Notes: a model not told the origin generated them from the letters alone. Positions 1 to 6,786 are shown, counted from the stretch's first letter. The stretch is DNA of 7,712 nucleotides from Bacteroidales bacterium (GCA_017538685.1 JAFYIK010000135.1:1-7712); one strand, 5' to 3'. Made by a program: numbers and translations.

Positions 1-42
1 GAGGCGGTTAAACGTTTGAAGACTTTAGGCACAAAAATATGA
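1..42 (+). CDS. 3' end of upstream gene, probably transketolase (partial)
   Basis: Reading from base 1 gives EAVKRLKTLGTKI and then a TGA at 40-42. That stop overlaps the ATG of rpiB as ATGA, which is the tight coupling seen along the rest of this strand. The 13 visible residues form an amphipathic, lysine-rich helix-like tail. A transketolase gene just upstream of rpiB is a common arrangement in Bacteroidota, so transketolase is the likely identity. That rests on context, because the fragment is too short to carry a diagnostic motif. The 5' part lies outside the window. Confidence 0.5.
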   Translation, partial: EAVKRLKTLGTKI

Positions 43-470
43 AAATAGGTATTTGCAGCGACCACGCGGGGGTGGAGTACAAGGCGAAGTTGATGAAGAT
101 GCTTCGCCGACGCGGCATCGAAGTGGTTAACTTCGGGACTGACTCGACTGAGAGTATGGACTACACGGACGTGGCGCATCCATTGGCTTCGGCCGTGGAG
201 AGCGGTTCCGTGGATTTGGGCATTGCGCTTTGCGGAACAGGCAACGGAATGGCAATCACTCTGAACAAACATCAGGGTGTGCGCGCCGGGCTGGCCTGGA
301 GCACGGCGATCGGTGCGCTGGTCAAGCAGCACAACAACGCCAACGTGCTCGTGATGCCGGCGCGCTTCATCTCATATCGTATGGCCGCCGCGATAGTACG
401 CACCTGGCTTGACACTCCGTTTGAAGGAGGAAGACATCAAAGACGCATTGATAAAATTCCTGTCGCATAG
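39..470 (+). CDS. rpiB: Ribose-5-phosphate isomerase B
   Basis: A 143-residue cytoplasmic enzyme that interconverts ribulose 5-phosphate and ribose 5-phosphate in the non-oxidative pentose phosphate pathway. Family hallmarks visible are the N-terminal SDHAG (Asp8, His9), the catalytic cysteine Cys65 followed by the anion-hole loop GTGNG (66-70), His98 in the segment KQHNNANVL, and the phosphate-binding arginines in FEGGRHQRR (Arg132, Arg135, Arg136). The E. coli enzyme has 149 residues, so this copy is full length. The ATG at 39 overlaps the preceding stop as ATGA; there is no clear Shine-Dalgarno sequence, only an A-rich stretch before the start, as is usual in Bacteroidota. The 3' end overlaps truB. 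RpiB-type enzymes can also act on other sugar phosphates such as allose 6-phosphate, but the neighbours argue for the pentose phosphate role. Confidence 0.96.
   Translation: MKIGICSDHAGVEYKAKLMKMLRRRGIEVVNFGTDSTESMDYTDVAHPLASAVESGSVDLGIALCGTGNGMAITLNKHQGVRAGLAWSTAIGALVKQHNNANVLVMPARFISYRMAAAIVRTWLDTPFEGGRHQRRIDKIPVA
424..430 (+). promoter_or_regulatory. Possible ribosome binding site for truB
   Basis: AAGGAGG lies inside the rpiB coding region, shortly before the truB reading frame opens. It ends 17 bases before the preferred TTG start at 448, which is long. It lies just after another TTG (421), so it cannot serve that one. It may instead be chance codon content (Lys-Glu-Glu in the truB frame). 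It therefore does not settle the start. Confidence 0.3.
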
Positions 471-1251
471 CATCGAGGACTACCCGGAAGGGATCGTTCT
501 CCCGATCGACAAGCCGTATCGCTGGACTTCGGCGGATGTGATCCGCAAGGTGAAGTATGCGGCGATAAGGCATTTCGGGAAGAAGAACCTGAAGGTAGGG
601 CACGCCGGCACGCTGGACCCGCTTGCGACGGGGATACTGCTGGTGTGCATCGGCCCGGCGACCCGCCGCGCCGAGGAACTCCAGCGCTCCCGCAAGCGGT
701 ACCTTGCCGGCGTGTCCTTCGGCGCGACCACTCCTTCCTACGACCTGGAAAAACCCATCGACCGCGAATACCCGGTGGACGGCATCACCGAATCCTCTGT
801 CCGCGACGCGCTCAAAGGCTTCCTCGGCGAACAGGACCAGGTCGCTCCCCTTTTCAGCGCCAAATCAGTGGACGGTGTCCGCGTCTACGAAACCGCCCGC
901 AAACTTTTCAAGCAGGGTCTCCCGGTGGAAGACACCGGAATCCTTCAGGCGAATCGCATCACCATCTACGACATCAATCTCGTCGGCTTTGGTCCGGCGC
1001 CTCAACAACAAATAGTTGATGATGGTGTCGGTCGCATCAGAGTAGCAGATATAAGCGATCGAATCCTGCCGACGGCGATCATTGACGTGGAGTGCTCGAA
1101 GGGGACGTACATCCGTGCCCTGGCGCGCGACCTCGGCGAAGCTCTCGGTTCCGGCGCCTTCCTCAGCTCCCTTCGCCGCATCGGTAACGGCGGATACACT
1201 ATCAATGACGCTATCTCCCTCGAAGAAGCACTAAGACTCCTCTCAGAATAA
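448..1251 (+). CDS. truB: tRNA pseudouridine(55) synthase
   Basis: Converts U55 in the T-loop of tRNAs to pseudouridine. Numbered from TTG 448 the protein has 267 residues. Visible motifs are PIDKPYRWTSADVI near the N-terminus, the catalytic motif GHAGTLDPLATG with nucleophile Asp57, YLAGVSFG, the segment LFSAKSVDGVRVYETAR, and CSKGTYIRALARDLG near residues 216-230, followed by the usual LSSLRR segment. No ATG exists in frame before the conserved core. Candidate starts are TTG at 409, 421 and 448. TTG 448 is preferred because it leaves the typical 10-15 residues before the conserved core, and it overlaps rpiB by 23 bases. An unusually long, less GC-rich segment (about residues 181-209) precedes the CSKGTYIR motif. 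The stop lies two bases before the next gene, so truB is likely cotranscribed with its neighbours. Confidence 0.93.
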   Translation: MIKFLSHSIEDYPEGIVLPIDKPYRWTSADVIRKVKYAAIRHFGKKNLKVGHAGTLDPLATGILLVCIGPATRRAEELQRSRKRYLAGVSFGATTPSYDLEKPIDREYPVDGITESSVRDALKGFLGEQDQVAPLFSAKSVDGVRVYETARKLFKQGLPVEDTGILQANRITIYDINLVGFGPAPQQQIVDDGVGRIRVADISDRILPTAIIDVECSKGTYIRALARDLGEALGSGAFLSSLRRIGNGGYTINDAISLEEALRLLSE

Positions 1252-1253
1252 TT

Positions 1254-3443
1254 ATGAAACGACTGACCACATTGCTTTTAGCGCTGGCGGGCATCGCGGC
1301 CTGCACGAATCAGACTAGTTACACGGAGAAAGTGGACCCGATGATAGGAAGCGGGGGCCACGGACACGTGTTCGTGGGTGCGAGCGTGCCGAGGGGAATG
1401 GTAACCCTCGGGCCGCAGCAGATCAACGACGGTTGGGACTGGTGCTCGGGGTACCACATCTCCGACACCCTCGTCATAGGCTTCAGCCACACGCATCTCT
1501 CCGGAACGGGCATAGGCGATCGCGGAGACATACTCCTGATGCCTTTCGACCCGGCGAAGGTCAAACGCACGAAGCAGTGGGTCGGGCAAAAGCGCACGGA
1601 GGTCGGCCATATCTATGCACGGCTGGACCATACACGGGAAAAGGTCAGCCCGGCCGAATACACGGTGTCACTTCCGGATTACCAGATCCGCGTCCGCCTC
1701 TGCGCGACCTCGCGGGTAGGGCTGCACGAATACAAGTTCAGCAGCCGCGAGGGAGCGATCCTTCTCGACCTCGCGACCGGAATAGGCTGGGATCGCTGCG
1801 AGGACAGCGGGCTCACGGTGCTGGACAATCGGCGCATCGAGGGTTTCCGCCAATCCCGCGGCTGGGCTAAGGACCACCGCTGGTATTTCGCGGCCGAGTT
1901 CAGCGAGCCGTTCAAGTCGGAGGAGGTGGAGCAGCTGGAGAACGACGGCACCGCCACCGTCTTCCGCTTCGACACGCGCAACCGCAGCCATAGGCGCATC
2001 CTCGTGAAGGTAGCGCTGTCGTCGGTGAGCTGCGAGGGGGCGTGGAAGAATATGCGCGAAGAGCTGCCCGGCTGGAATTTCAAGCGCACGGCGAAGGCGG
2101 CCGACAAGAAATGGAACGAGGCGCTCGGGGCGATTCAGATCGAGCCGCTTTCGGACAAGCAGGAGCGCATCTTCTACACCGCGCTCTACCATACCCTGCT
2201 GTTCCCGGCGCTGTTCAGCGACGTGGACGGAAGCTTCCGCGGTTCGGACGGCCTTGTGCATCAGTCCGAGCGCGAGCAGTACACAATCCTCTCATTATGG
2301 GACACTTACCGCGCAGAGGTGCCGCTGACGACTCTCATCGACCCGTCGTTCTCACGCTCTCTCGCAGACACTTATCTGAATATCTATAAAGGTCAGGGCA
2401 AGCTGCCGGTCTGGCATCTGGACGGCAATGAGACCGACTGTATGGTGGGCAACCCGGGCGTCATCTCGCTGGGCGACCTCGTGCTGAAGGGCTATGCCGA
2501 CGACCCTGCCGAAGCCTATAAGGCTATGCTCGCCAGCTCCGAGCTGGACGAGCGCGGGCTGGCGGCGCAGAAGCTTTATGGCTACATCCCCTTCGACCAG
2601 AGCAATGAAGACTGGGGCCTGGCCAAGTCGCTGGAGTACGCAATCGCCGATGCGGCGGTCGCGAAGGTGGCGCTCGCGGTCGGGGATACCGACGCTGCAG
2701 AGCGCTACCAGTGGCGCAGCAAGGCCTACGAACGCTACTACGACCCCGCGAGCGGTTTCCTTCGCGGCCGCACCCTCGACGGCGAATTTCGCGAGGGCTT
2801 CGACCCGTTCATTGCCGACAACGCAACCGACTATGTGGAAGGCAACGCCTGGCAGTACACCTTCCTCGTGCCGCACGACGTTCCCGGTCTGATCAGCGTG
2901 TTCGGCGGACCGGAGCGATTCCGCGAGAAGCTGGACAGCCTGTTCGTGGCGGAAGGCGACATCGACGGTTCCGTGCCGGATATGACCGGCCTGATCGGGC
3001 AGTATGCGCACGGCAACGAGCCGAGCCACCACATCGCGTATATGTACAACTGCCTCCCCGGCGGGCATAGCAGTTGCTGCCGGCTGGTCCGGAGGATTAT
3101 GGACAGGCTCTATTTCGACGACGAGAACGGCGTGTGCGGAAACGAAGACTGCGGACAGATGAGCGCGTGGTATGTACTCTCGGCGCTCGGCTTATATCAG
3201 GTCGACCCGGCGGGCGGGGACTGGGCTGTGGGCAGCCCGGCAGTCCGCGCCGCGACCGTCGACCTCGGCGAAGGCCGCAAGCTGACCATACGCACCGAGC
3301 TCAATTCCAAGCATAATGTCTATGTGCAGAGCGCTTCGTTCAACGGCGAACCGCTCGACCCCGACCGGATGTTCATCCCCTGGTCCGAGCTCAGCCAGGG
3401 CGGCGAGCTCGTGTTCCAGATGGGACCTCTGCCGAAAGAATAA
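1254..3443 (+). CDS. GH92 family alpha-mannosidase, lipoprotein
   Basis: A 729-residue glycoside hydrolase of family 92, calcium-dependent inverting exo-alpha-mannosidases that trim mannose from host N-glycans or yeast mannan. Most characterised members cleave alpha-1,2 links, but the linkage cannot be read safely here. A type II signal peptide ends at LAGIAAC (Cys17), so the mature protein is lipid-anchored. The residues after Cys (TNQTS) lack acidic surface-export character, suggesting the periplasmic side. Family motifs include VDPMIGSGGHGHVF (27-40), GFSHTHLSGTGIGDRGD (76-92), GNETDCMVGN (391-400), EGNAWQY with the probable catalytic acid Glu529, HGNEPSHHIAYMYN (586-599), and GNEDCGQMSAWY with probable general base Asp632. 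Length fits the family. A cysteine-rich stretch at 600-609 replaces the commoner Gly-x-Pro-x-Lys-Thr-Gln type segment. No SusC/SusD pair is visible nearby, so this is not an evident polysaccharide utilisation locus. Confidence 0.94.
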   Translation: MKRLTTLLLALAGIAACTNQTSYTEKVDPMIGSGGHGHVFVGASVPRGMVTLGPQQINDGWDWCSGYHISDTLVIGFSHTHLSGTGIGDRGDILLMPFDPAKVKRTKQWVGQKRTEVGHIYARLDHTREKVSPAEYTVSLPDYQIRVRLCATSRVGLHEYKFSSREGAILLDLATGIGWDRCEDSGLTVLDNRRIEGFRQSRGWAKDHRWYFAAEFSEPFKSEEVEQLENDGTATVFRFDTRNRSHRRILVKVALSSVSCEGAWKNMREELPGWNFKRTAKAADKKWNEALGAIQIEPLSDKQERIFYTALYHTLLFPALFSDVDGSFRGSDGLVHQSEREQYTILSLWDTYRAEVPLTTLIDPSFSRSLADTYLNIYKGQGKLPVWHLDGNETDCMVGNPGVISLGDLVLKGYADDPAEAYKAMLASSELDERGLAAQKLYGYIPFDQSNEDWGLAKSLEYAIADAAVAKVALAVGDTDAAERYQWRSKAYERYYDPASGFLRGRTLDGEFREGFDPFIADNATDYVEGNAWQYTFLVPHDVPGLISVFGGPERFREKLDSLFVAEGDIDGSVPDMTGLIGQYAHGNEPSHHIAYMYNCLPGGHSSCCRLVRRIMDRLYFDDENGVCGNEDCGQMSAWYVLSALGLYQVDPAGGDWAVGSPAVRAATVDLGEGRKLTIRTELNSKHNVYVQSASFNGEPLDPDRMFIPWSELSQGGELVFQMGPLPKE

Positions 3444-3446
3444 ACT

Positions 3447-4742
3447 ATGCAGATCCGAAGGCGCATATTACCCGTGTTGATGGTTCTGGGGCTGCTTATG
3501 CAGGCCTGCGAGCCGGAGACCGTGGTGATCACTCCCGACGACACTCCGCCGACTTCGGTGGATAAACCGGACAACCCATCCGAGCCGCAGAAGCCCGCAG
3601 AACCCGCCGGCCCCGTGATCCCGGCCGAGATGACGGCGCTGCCCTACGTGTATATCTACACCCCGAACGGAGTGGGCGTGACGAGCAAAGAAAAATGGCT
3701 CGAGAAGGCCTCCATCATAATCCGCGACGATAAAGGCGAGATTCTCTACAAAGCTGAGAATATGAACATCCGCGGCCGCGGAAACACCAACTGGTGGTAC
3801 CCTAAGAAGCCCTATGCCATCAAGCTCTACGAAAAGGCCGACTTCTTCGGCACTGGCAAGAGCCGCAAATGGGTGCTGATGGCCAACTGGATGGACAGGA
3901 CGCTGCTCAGGAATGTGGTGGCGTTCGAGGCGGCGCGCCGCACCTCCATCGACTGGACGCCGACCGGGCGCTTCGTGGAGCTGTATATGGACGGCCAGCA
4001 CCTCGGACTCTACTGGCTGGGGGAAAAGATCAACGTGGAGGGCAGCAAGTTCGAAGCGGACTACCTTTATTCCTTCGACACTTCCGACGGCAGTGAAACC
4101 GACTTCTACGACGAAGGCACCTTCTGCGCCAACAGCTGGAGCTACGGCGCGCCCGTGGAGGTGAAATATCCCGACCGCGACAACTACCAGAATGGCAAAT
4201 TCGACGCCGTGGTCAAGCAGGCGAAACTGAAGCTCAAGGCTATGACCGACGGCATCTCGGGCGGGACGCTGAATCAGATCGACGTGGACAGCTTCTGCGA
4301 CTGGTACCTGGTGCACGAACTCACCTTCAACCTCGAGCCCAACCACCCGAAGAGCTGCTTCTTCCACTGGCGCAAGGACAAGATGTACGCCGGGCCGGTG
4401 TGGGATTTCGACTGGTACACTTTTATCCCGGAAGAGCAGAATCTGGGCATCAAGAACGCCCTATGGTACAACAAGCTGCTTAATAACGCCACCTTCAAGG
4501 CCCGCTTGAAAGTGCGCTGGGCCGAACTTAAGCCCCGGTTCGAGACCCTTCCCGATTTCGTGGACGCCCAGGCCGAACTAATCCGCGCCTCCGAGGCCGT
4601 GAACAACAAAATGTGGCCTCTGGAGAACAACAGCTGGATCAACGGCGACGAAAATATGAGCTTTCAGGAAGCCGTGGACAGGATGAAACTCGGGATAACC
4701 AACCGCATTGCTGTCCTCGACAGGGAGATTCCAGCCCTATGA
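3447..4742 (+). CDS. CotH kinase-like domain lipoprotein
   Basis: A 431-residue protein with a signal peptide ending at LGLLMQAC (Cys21), a proline- and acid-rich tether (about 28-61), and a CotH-type domain filling the rest. CotH domains are atypical kinase folds; spore-coat CotH of Bacillus phosphorylates other coat proteins, while the Bacteroidota lipoprotein members have no settled substrate. Visible motifs are NIRGRGNTNWWYPKKPYAIK (107-126, glycine-rich loop and a lysine), KWVLMANWMDRTLLRN (141-156), VELYMDGQHLGLYWLGEKI (177-195) and GPVWDFDW (316-323), whose Asp320/Asp322 match the conserved metal-binding acidic pair. Glu22 and Glu24 follow the lipidated Cys, an acidic context that in Bacteroidota can favour surface display; this is a weak inference. 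It starts three bases after the GH92 stop, and its TGA overlaps the pdxB ATG. Family assignment is firm, activity is not. Confidence 0.9.
   Translation: MQIRRRILPVLMVLGLLMQACEPETVVITPDDTPPTSVDKPDNPSEPQKPAEPAGPVIPAEMTALPYVYIYTPNGVGVTSKEKWLEKASIIIRDDKGEILYKAENMNIRGRGNTNWWYPKKPYAIKLYEKADFFGTGKSRKWVLMANWMDRTLLRNVVAFEAARRTSIDWTPTGRFVELYMDGQHLGLYWLGEKINVEGSKFEADYLYSFDTSDGSETDFYDEGTFCANSWSYGAPVEVKYPDRDNYQNGKFDAVVKQAKLKLKAMTDGISGGTLNQIDVDSFCDWYLVHELTFNLEPNHPKSCFFHWRKDKMYAGPVWDFDWYTFIPEEQNLGIKNALWYNKLLNNATFKARLKVRWAELKPRFETLPDFVDAQAELIRASEAVNNKMWPLENNSWINGDENMSFQEAVDRMKLGITNRIAVLDREIPAL
4722..4728 (+). promoter_or_regulatory. Ribosome binding site of pdxB
   Basis: AGGGAGA lies within the end of the CotH gene, ten bases before the ATG at 4739. 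It supports this ATG over in-frame upstream codons that would put the start deep inside the CotH gene. The start and the upstream stop form an ATGA overlap, typical of translational coupling. Confidence 0.45.
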
Positions 4743-5722
4743 AAATAGTCTGCGACGATAAGATTCCCTTCCTTCGCGGGGTGTTCGAGCCCTACGCCGA
4801 AGTGGTGTACCTGCCCGGCGCGGCGATCACGTCCTCGGACGTGCGCGACGCAGACGCGCTGGTCACCCGCACGCGCACGCGCTGCGACAGCGCGCTGCTG
4901 GAAGGCTCGTCCGTCCGCGTGATCGCCAGCGCCACCATCGGCTACGACCATATCGACACAGCCTGGTGCTCAGAGCATAGGATTGAGTGGGCGAACGCCC
5001 CCGGCTGCAACTCTGGCTCCGTGGCGCAGTACATTTCTTCAGTTCTGGTCGTTTTGGCCTCGCGTTTCGATTTGGATCTCGGCAATATGACTTTGGGCAT
5101 CGTGGGCGTCGGGCACGTCGGCAGCAAGGTCGCGCGCGTAGCGCAGGCGCTCGGGATGCGCGTCCTTCTGAACGACCCGCCCCGCGCCTTGGCGGAGGGT
5201 TCTGACGGTTTCGTCTCGCTGGAGGAGCTGATTGCCGGCTCCGACATCATCATGCTCCACGTGCCCCTATCAGACTCGACCCGCTATCTTTTTGACGCCG
5301 CGCGCATTGGGATTATGCGCCCCGACCAGATCCTGATCAACACCTCCCGCGGCGAGGTTGTCTGCGGCGATGCACTGAAAGAAGCCCTTCGAAACGGCCT
5401 ATTGAAAGCCGCCGTGCTGGATGTCTGGGAGCACGAACCGGATATCGACCCCGAACTCGCCGCCCTCGTCGAAATCGCGACTCCGCACATTGCCGGCTAT
5501 AGCCTCGACGGCAAAGCCGCCGGCACCACCGCCGCCGTCCGCGTCGTCGCCCGCGCCCTCGGCATCAACGAACTGACCGACTGGTCCGCCAACCTCCCGC
5601 CAGCCGCCGGCAATGACACATACGACGTTACCCGCGACTCCGACGCCCTCAAATCCGACCTCAGTTTCTTCGAGCATCTCCGCGAGACCTATCCCGTCCG
5701 AAGGGAACCGTCAATCTTATAG
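4739..5722 (+). CDS. pdxB: 4-phosphoerythronate dehydrogenase
   Basis: Oxidises 4-phospho-D-erythronate to 3-hydroxy-2-oxo-4-phosphooxybutanoate in the DXP-dependent pyridoxal phosphate pathway; cytoplasmic, NAD-linked, 2-hydroxyacid dehydrogenase family. The 327-residue protein shows DDKIPFLRG at the start, SATIGYDHID (64-73), NAPGCNSGSVAQYI (86-99), and the Rossmann motif GVGHVG (Gly123, Gly125, Gly128). Catalytic residues are Arg204 (NTSRGE), Asp228 and Glu233 (DVWEHEP) and His250 (TPHIAGYS). Their spacings of 24, 5 and 17 residues equal those of Arg208, Asp232, Glu237 and His254 in E. coli PdxB. E. coli PdxB has 378 residues; here the C-terminal dimerisation domain is much reduced and ends at YPVRREPSIL. 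The last ten codons and the stop overlap the end of clpX on the other strand. The start is fixed by the ATGA overlap with the CotH gene and a plausible ribosome binding site. Confidence 0.94.
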   Translation: MKIVCDDKIPFLRGVFEPYAEVVYLPGAAITSSDVRDADALVTRTRTRCDSALLEGSSVRVIASATIGYDHIDTAWCSEHRIEWANAPGCNSGSVAQYISSVLVVLASRFDLDLGNMTLGIVGVGHVGSKVARVAQALGMRVLLNDPPRALAEGSDGFVSLEELIAGSDIIMLHVPLSDSTRYLFDAARIGIMRPDQILINTSRGEVVCGDALKEALRNGLLKAAVLDVWEHEPDIDPELAALVEIATPHIAGYSLDGKAAGTTAAVRVVARALGINELTDWSANLPPAAGNDTYDVTRDSDALKSDLSFFEHLRETYPVRREPSIL

Positions 5723-6786
5723 TCCTTCTGCAGGGCGGGAAGAACATCTTCCCTCTTGATGGTGATGGTGGACTTGCCGTTAAGTTCCGCCTCCATCGGA
5801 GCGTTGTACATCACGTCGCGCATCAACTTCTCCATAATGCAGCGCAGCGCGCGTGCTCCTGTGCCCAGAGTCACAGCCGCCTCGGCTATCGCGTCCAGCG
5901 CACCGGGGTCGAACTTCAGATTCACCCCGTCCTCGCGAAGCAGTTCGCGGTACTGCTCTACAATGCAGTCGGTGGGCTCCGTGAGAATACGCACTAGCGC
6001 AGCCTTGTCCAGCGGCTCCACGTGCGTAATTACGGGGAAGCGACCGATAAACTCCGGGATGAAGCCAAAGGTCTTCAGGTCCTCTGGAGTGACGTTGTCC
6101 AGGTTGGACATAGGTGCCTTATTCTGCTCCTCGTCGTGCGAAAAGCCTATACGTTTGACACCCTTCCCCAGACGCCTTGCCACGATCTCGTCCAGCCCGA
6201 CGAACGCGCCGGAGAGTATGAACAGTATGTCAGTGGTGTCCACCTCGATAAGCGGCTGCTCGGGGTGCTTCCTGCCTCCGAACGGTGGCACGCCCATACG
6301 GTGGCCCTCCAGCATCTTCAGGAGGCCCTGCTGCACGCCCTCGCCGCTCACGTCCTTCGTGATCGAAGGACCAGCGTTCTGCTTCGCAAGCTTGTCGCCC
6401 TCGTCGATGAACACAATGCCGTACTGCGCGCGCTCGGTTTCATAGTTGCACTCACGAAGGAGACCGGTAAGCAGAGTCTCTATGTCATCGCCCACATATC
6501 CGGATTCCGTGATGGAGGTTGCGTTGCCTATGTAACAGGGCACGTTCAGCAGTTGCGCGAGGGTCTTCACCAGCAGAGTCTTGCCGCAGCCGGTATCCCC
6601 CATCAGGATGATGTTGGACTTGTCCAAATTCACTTTGCATCTCTTGCGCTTCTTGTACTCGATGCGCTTGTAGTGGTTGTAGACCGCCACGGCGAGGGTC
6701 TTTTTCGCTTCGTCCTGGCCGATCACATAGCCGTCCAGATACTCCTTGATCTGGTCCGGGCGGAGAAGATTCATTTCCCTGTTCAT
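5689..6786 (-). CDS. clpX: ClpX-type AAA+ unfoldase lacking the zinc-binding domain
   Basis: A 365-residue ATP-dependent unfoldase that should feed proteins to ClpP. Features in order: DGYVIGQDEAKKTL (18-31), Walker A GDTGCGKT (63-70), pore-1 loop YVG (97-99), Walker B GIVFIDE (123-129), SGEGVQQGLLKMLEG (147-161), GGRKHP (170-175), the ClpP-docking tripeptide IGF (213-215), the arginine-finger segment FIGRFPV (Arg249), and sensor 2 GAR (Arg312). The start at 6786 overlaps the clpP stop as ATGA and has GAGGAAA upstream; an earlier ATG at 6849 would lie inside clpP and add no recognisable domain. Typical ClpX (E. coli, 424 residues) begins with a four-cysteine zinc-binding domain of about 60 residues, which is absent here under either start. 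Walker B is followed by Gly-Asp-Lys rather than the usual Ile-Asp-Lys. The 3' end overlaps pdxB by 34 bases. Confidence 0.93.
   Translation of the reverse strand: MNREMNLLRPDQIKEYLDGYVIGQDEAKKTLAVAVYNHYKRIEYKKRKRCKVNLDKSNIILMGDTGCGKTLLVKTLAQLLNVPCYIGNATSITESGYVGDDIETLLTGLLRECNYETERAQYGIVFIDEGDKLAKQNAGPSITKDVSGEGVQQGLLKMLEGHRMGVPPFGGRKHPEQPLIEVDTTDILFILSGAFVGLDEIVARRLGKGVKRIGFSHDEEQNKAPMSNLDNVTPEDLKTFGFIPEFIGRFPVITHVEPLDKAALVRILTEPTDCIVEQYRELLREDGVNLKFDPGALDAIAEAAVTLGTGARALRCIMEKLMRDVMYNAPMEAELNGKSTITIKREDVLPALQKDYKIDGSLRTG
5737..5753. terminator. Weak candidate terminator hairpin
   Basis: A perfect 7-base inverted repeat, GGGAAGA and TCTTCCC, separated by a 3-base loop (ACA). It begins 14 bases after the pdxB stop and lies inside the end of clpX. 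On the plus strand it is followed by TCTTGATGG, not a clean T-run. It may help end the pdxB transcript or may be chance within coding sequence. Confidence 0.2.

Noticed and set aside
1668..2261. Open frame of 197 codons on the minus strand inside the GH92 gene
   Set aside because: It is a mirror frame with no recognisable domain; the plus strand frame is clearly the gene.
2352..3068. Open frame of 238 codons on the minus strand inside the GH92 gene
   Set aside because: It is antisense to conserved GH92 motifs and has no domain or ribosome binding site.
3468..4367. Open frame of 299 codons on the minus strand opposite the CotH gene
   Set aside because: It is a mirror frame of a well supported coding region, rich in Val, Gly, His and Ala with no family motif.
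4613..4738. Longer N-terminus for PdxB starting at 4613
   Set aside because: It would overlap the CotH gene by 130 bases; PdxB homology begins at MKIVCDDKIP, encoded from 4739.
5399..5677. Glycine-rich open frame on the minus strand inside pdxB
   Set aside because: Its glycine, valine and glutamate bias comes from the antisense of GC-rich pdxB codons; no family match is apparent.
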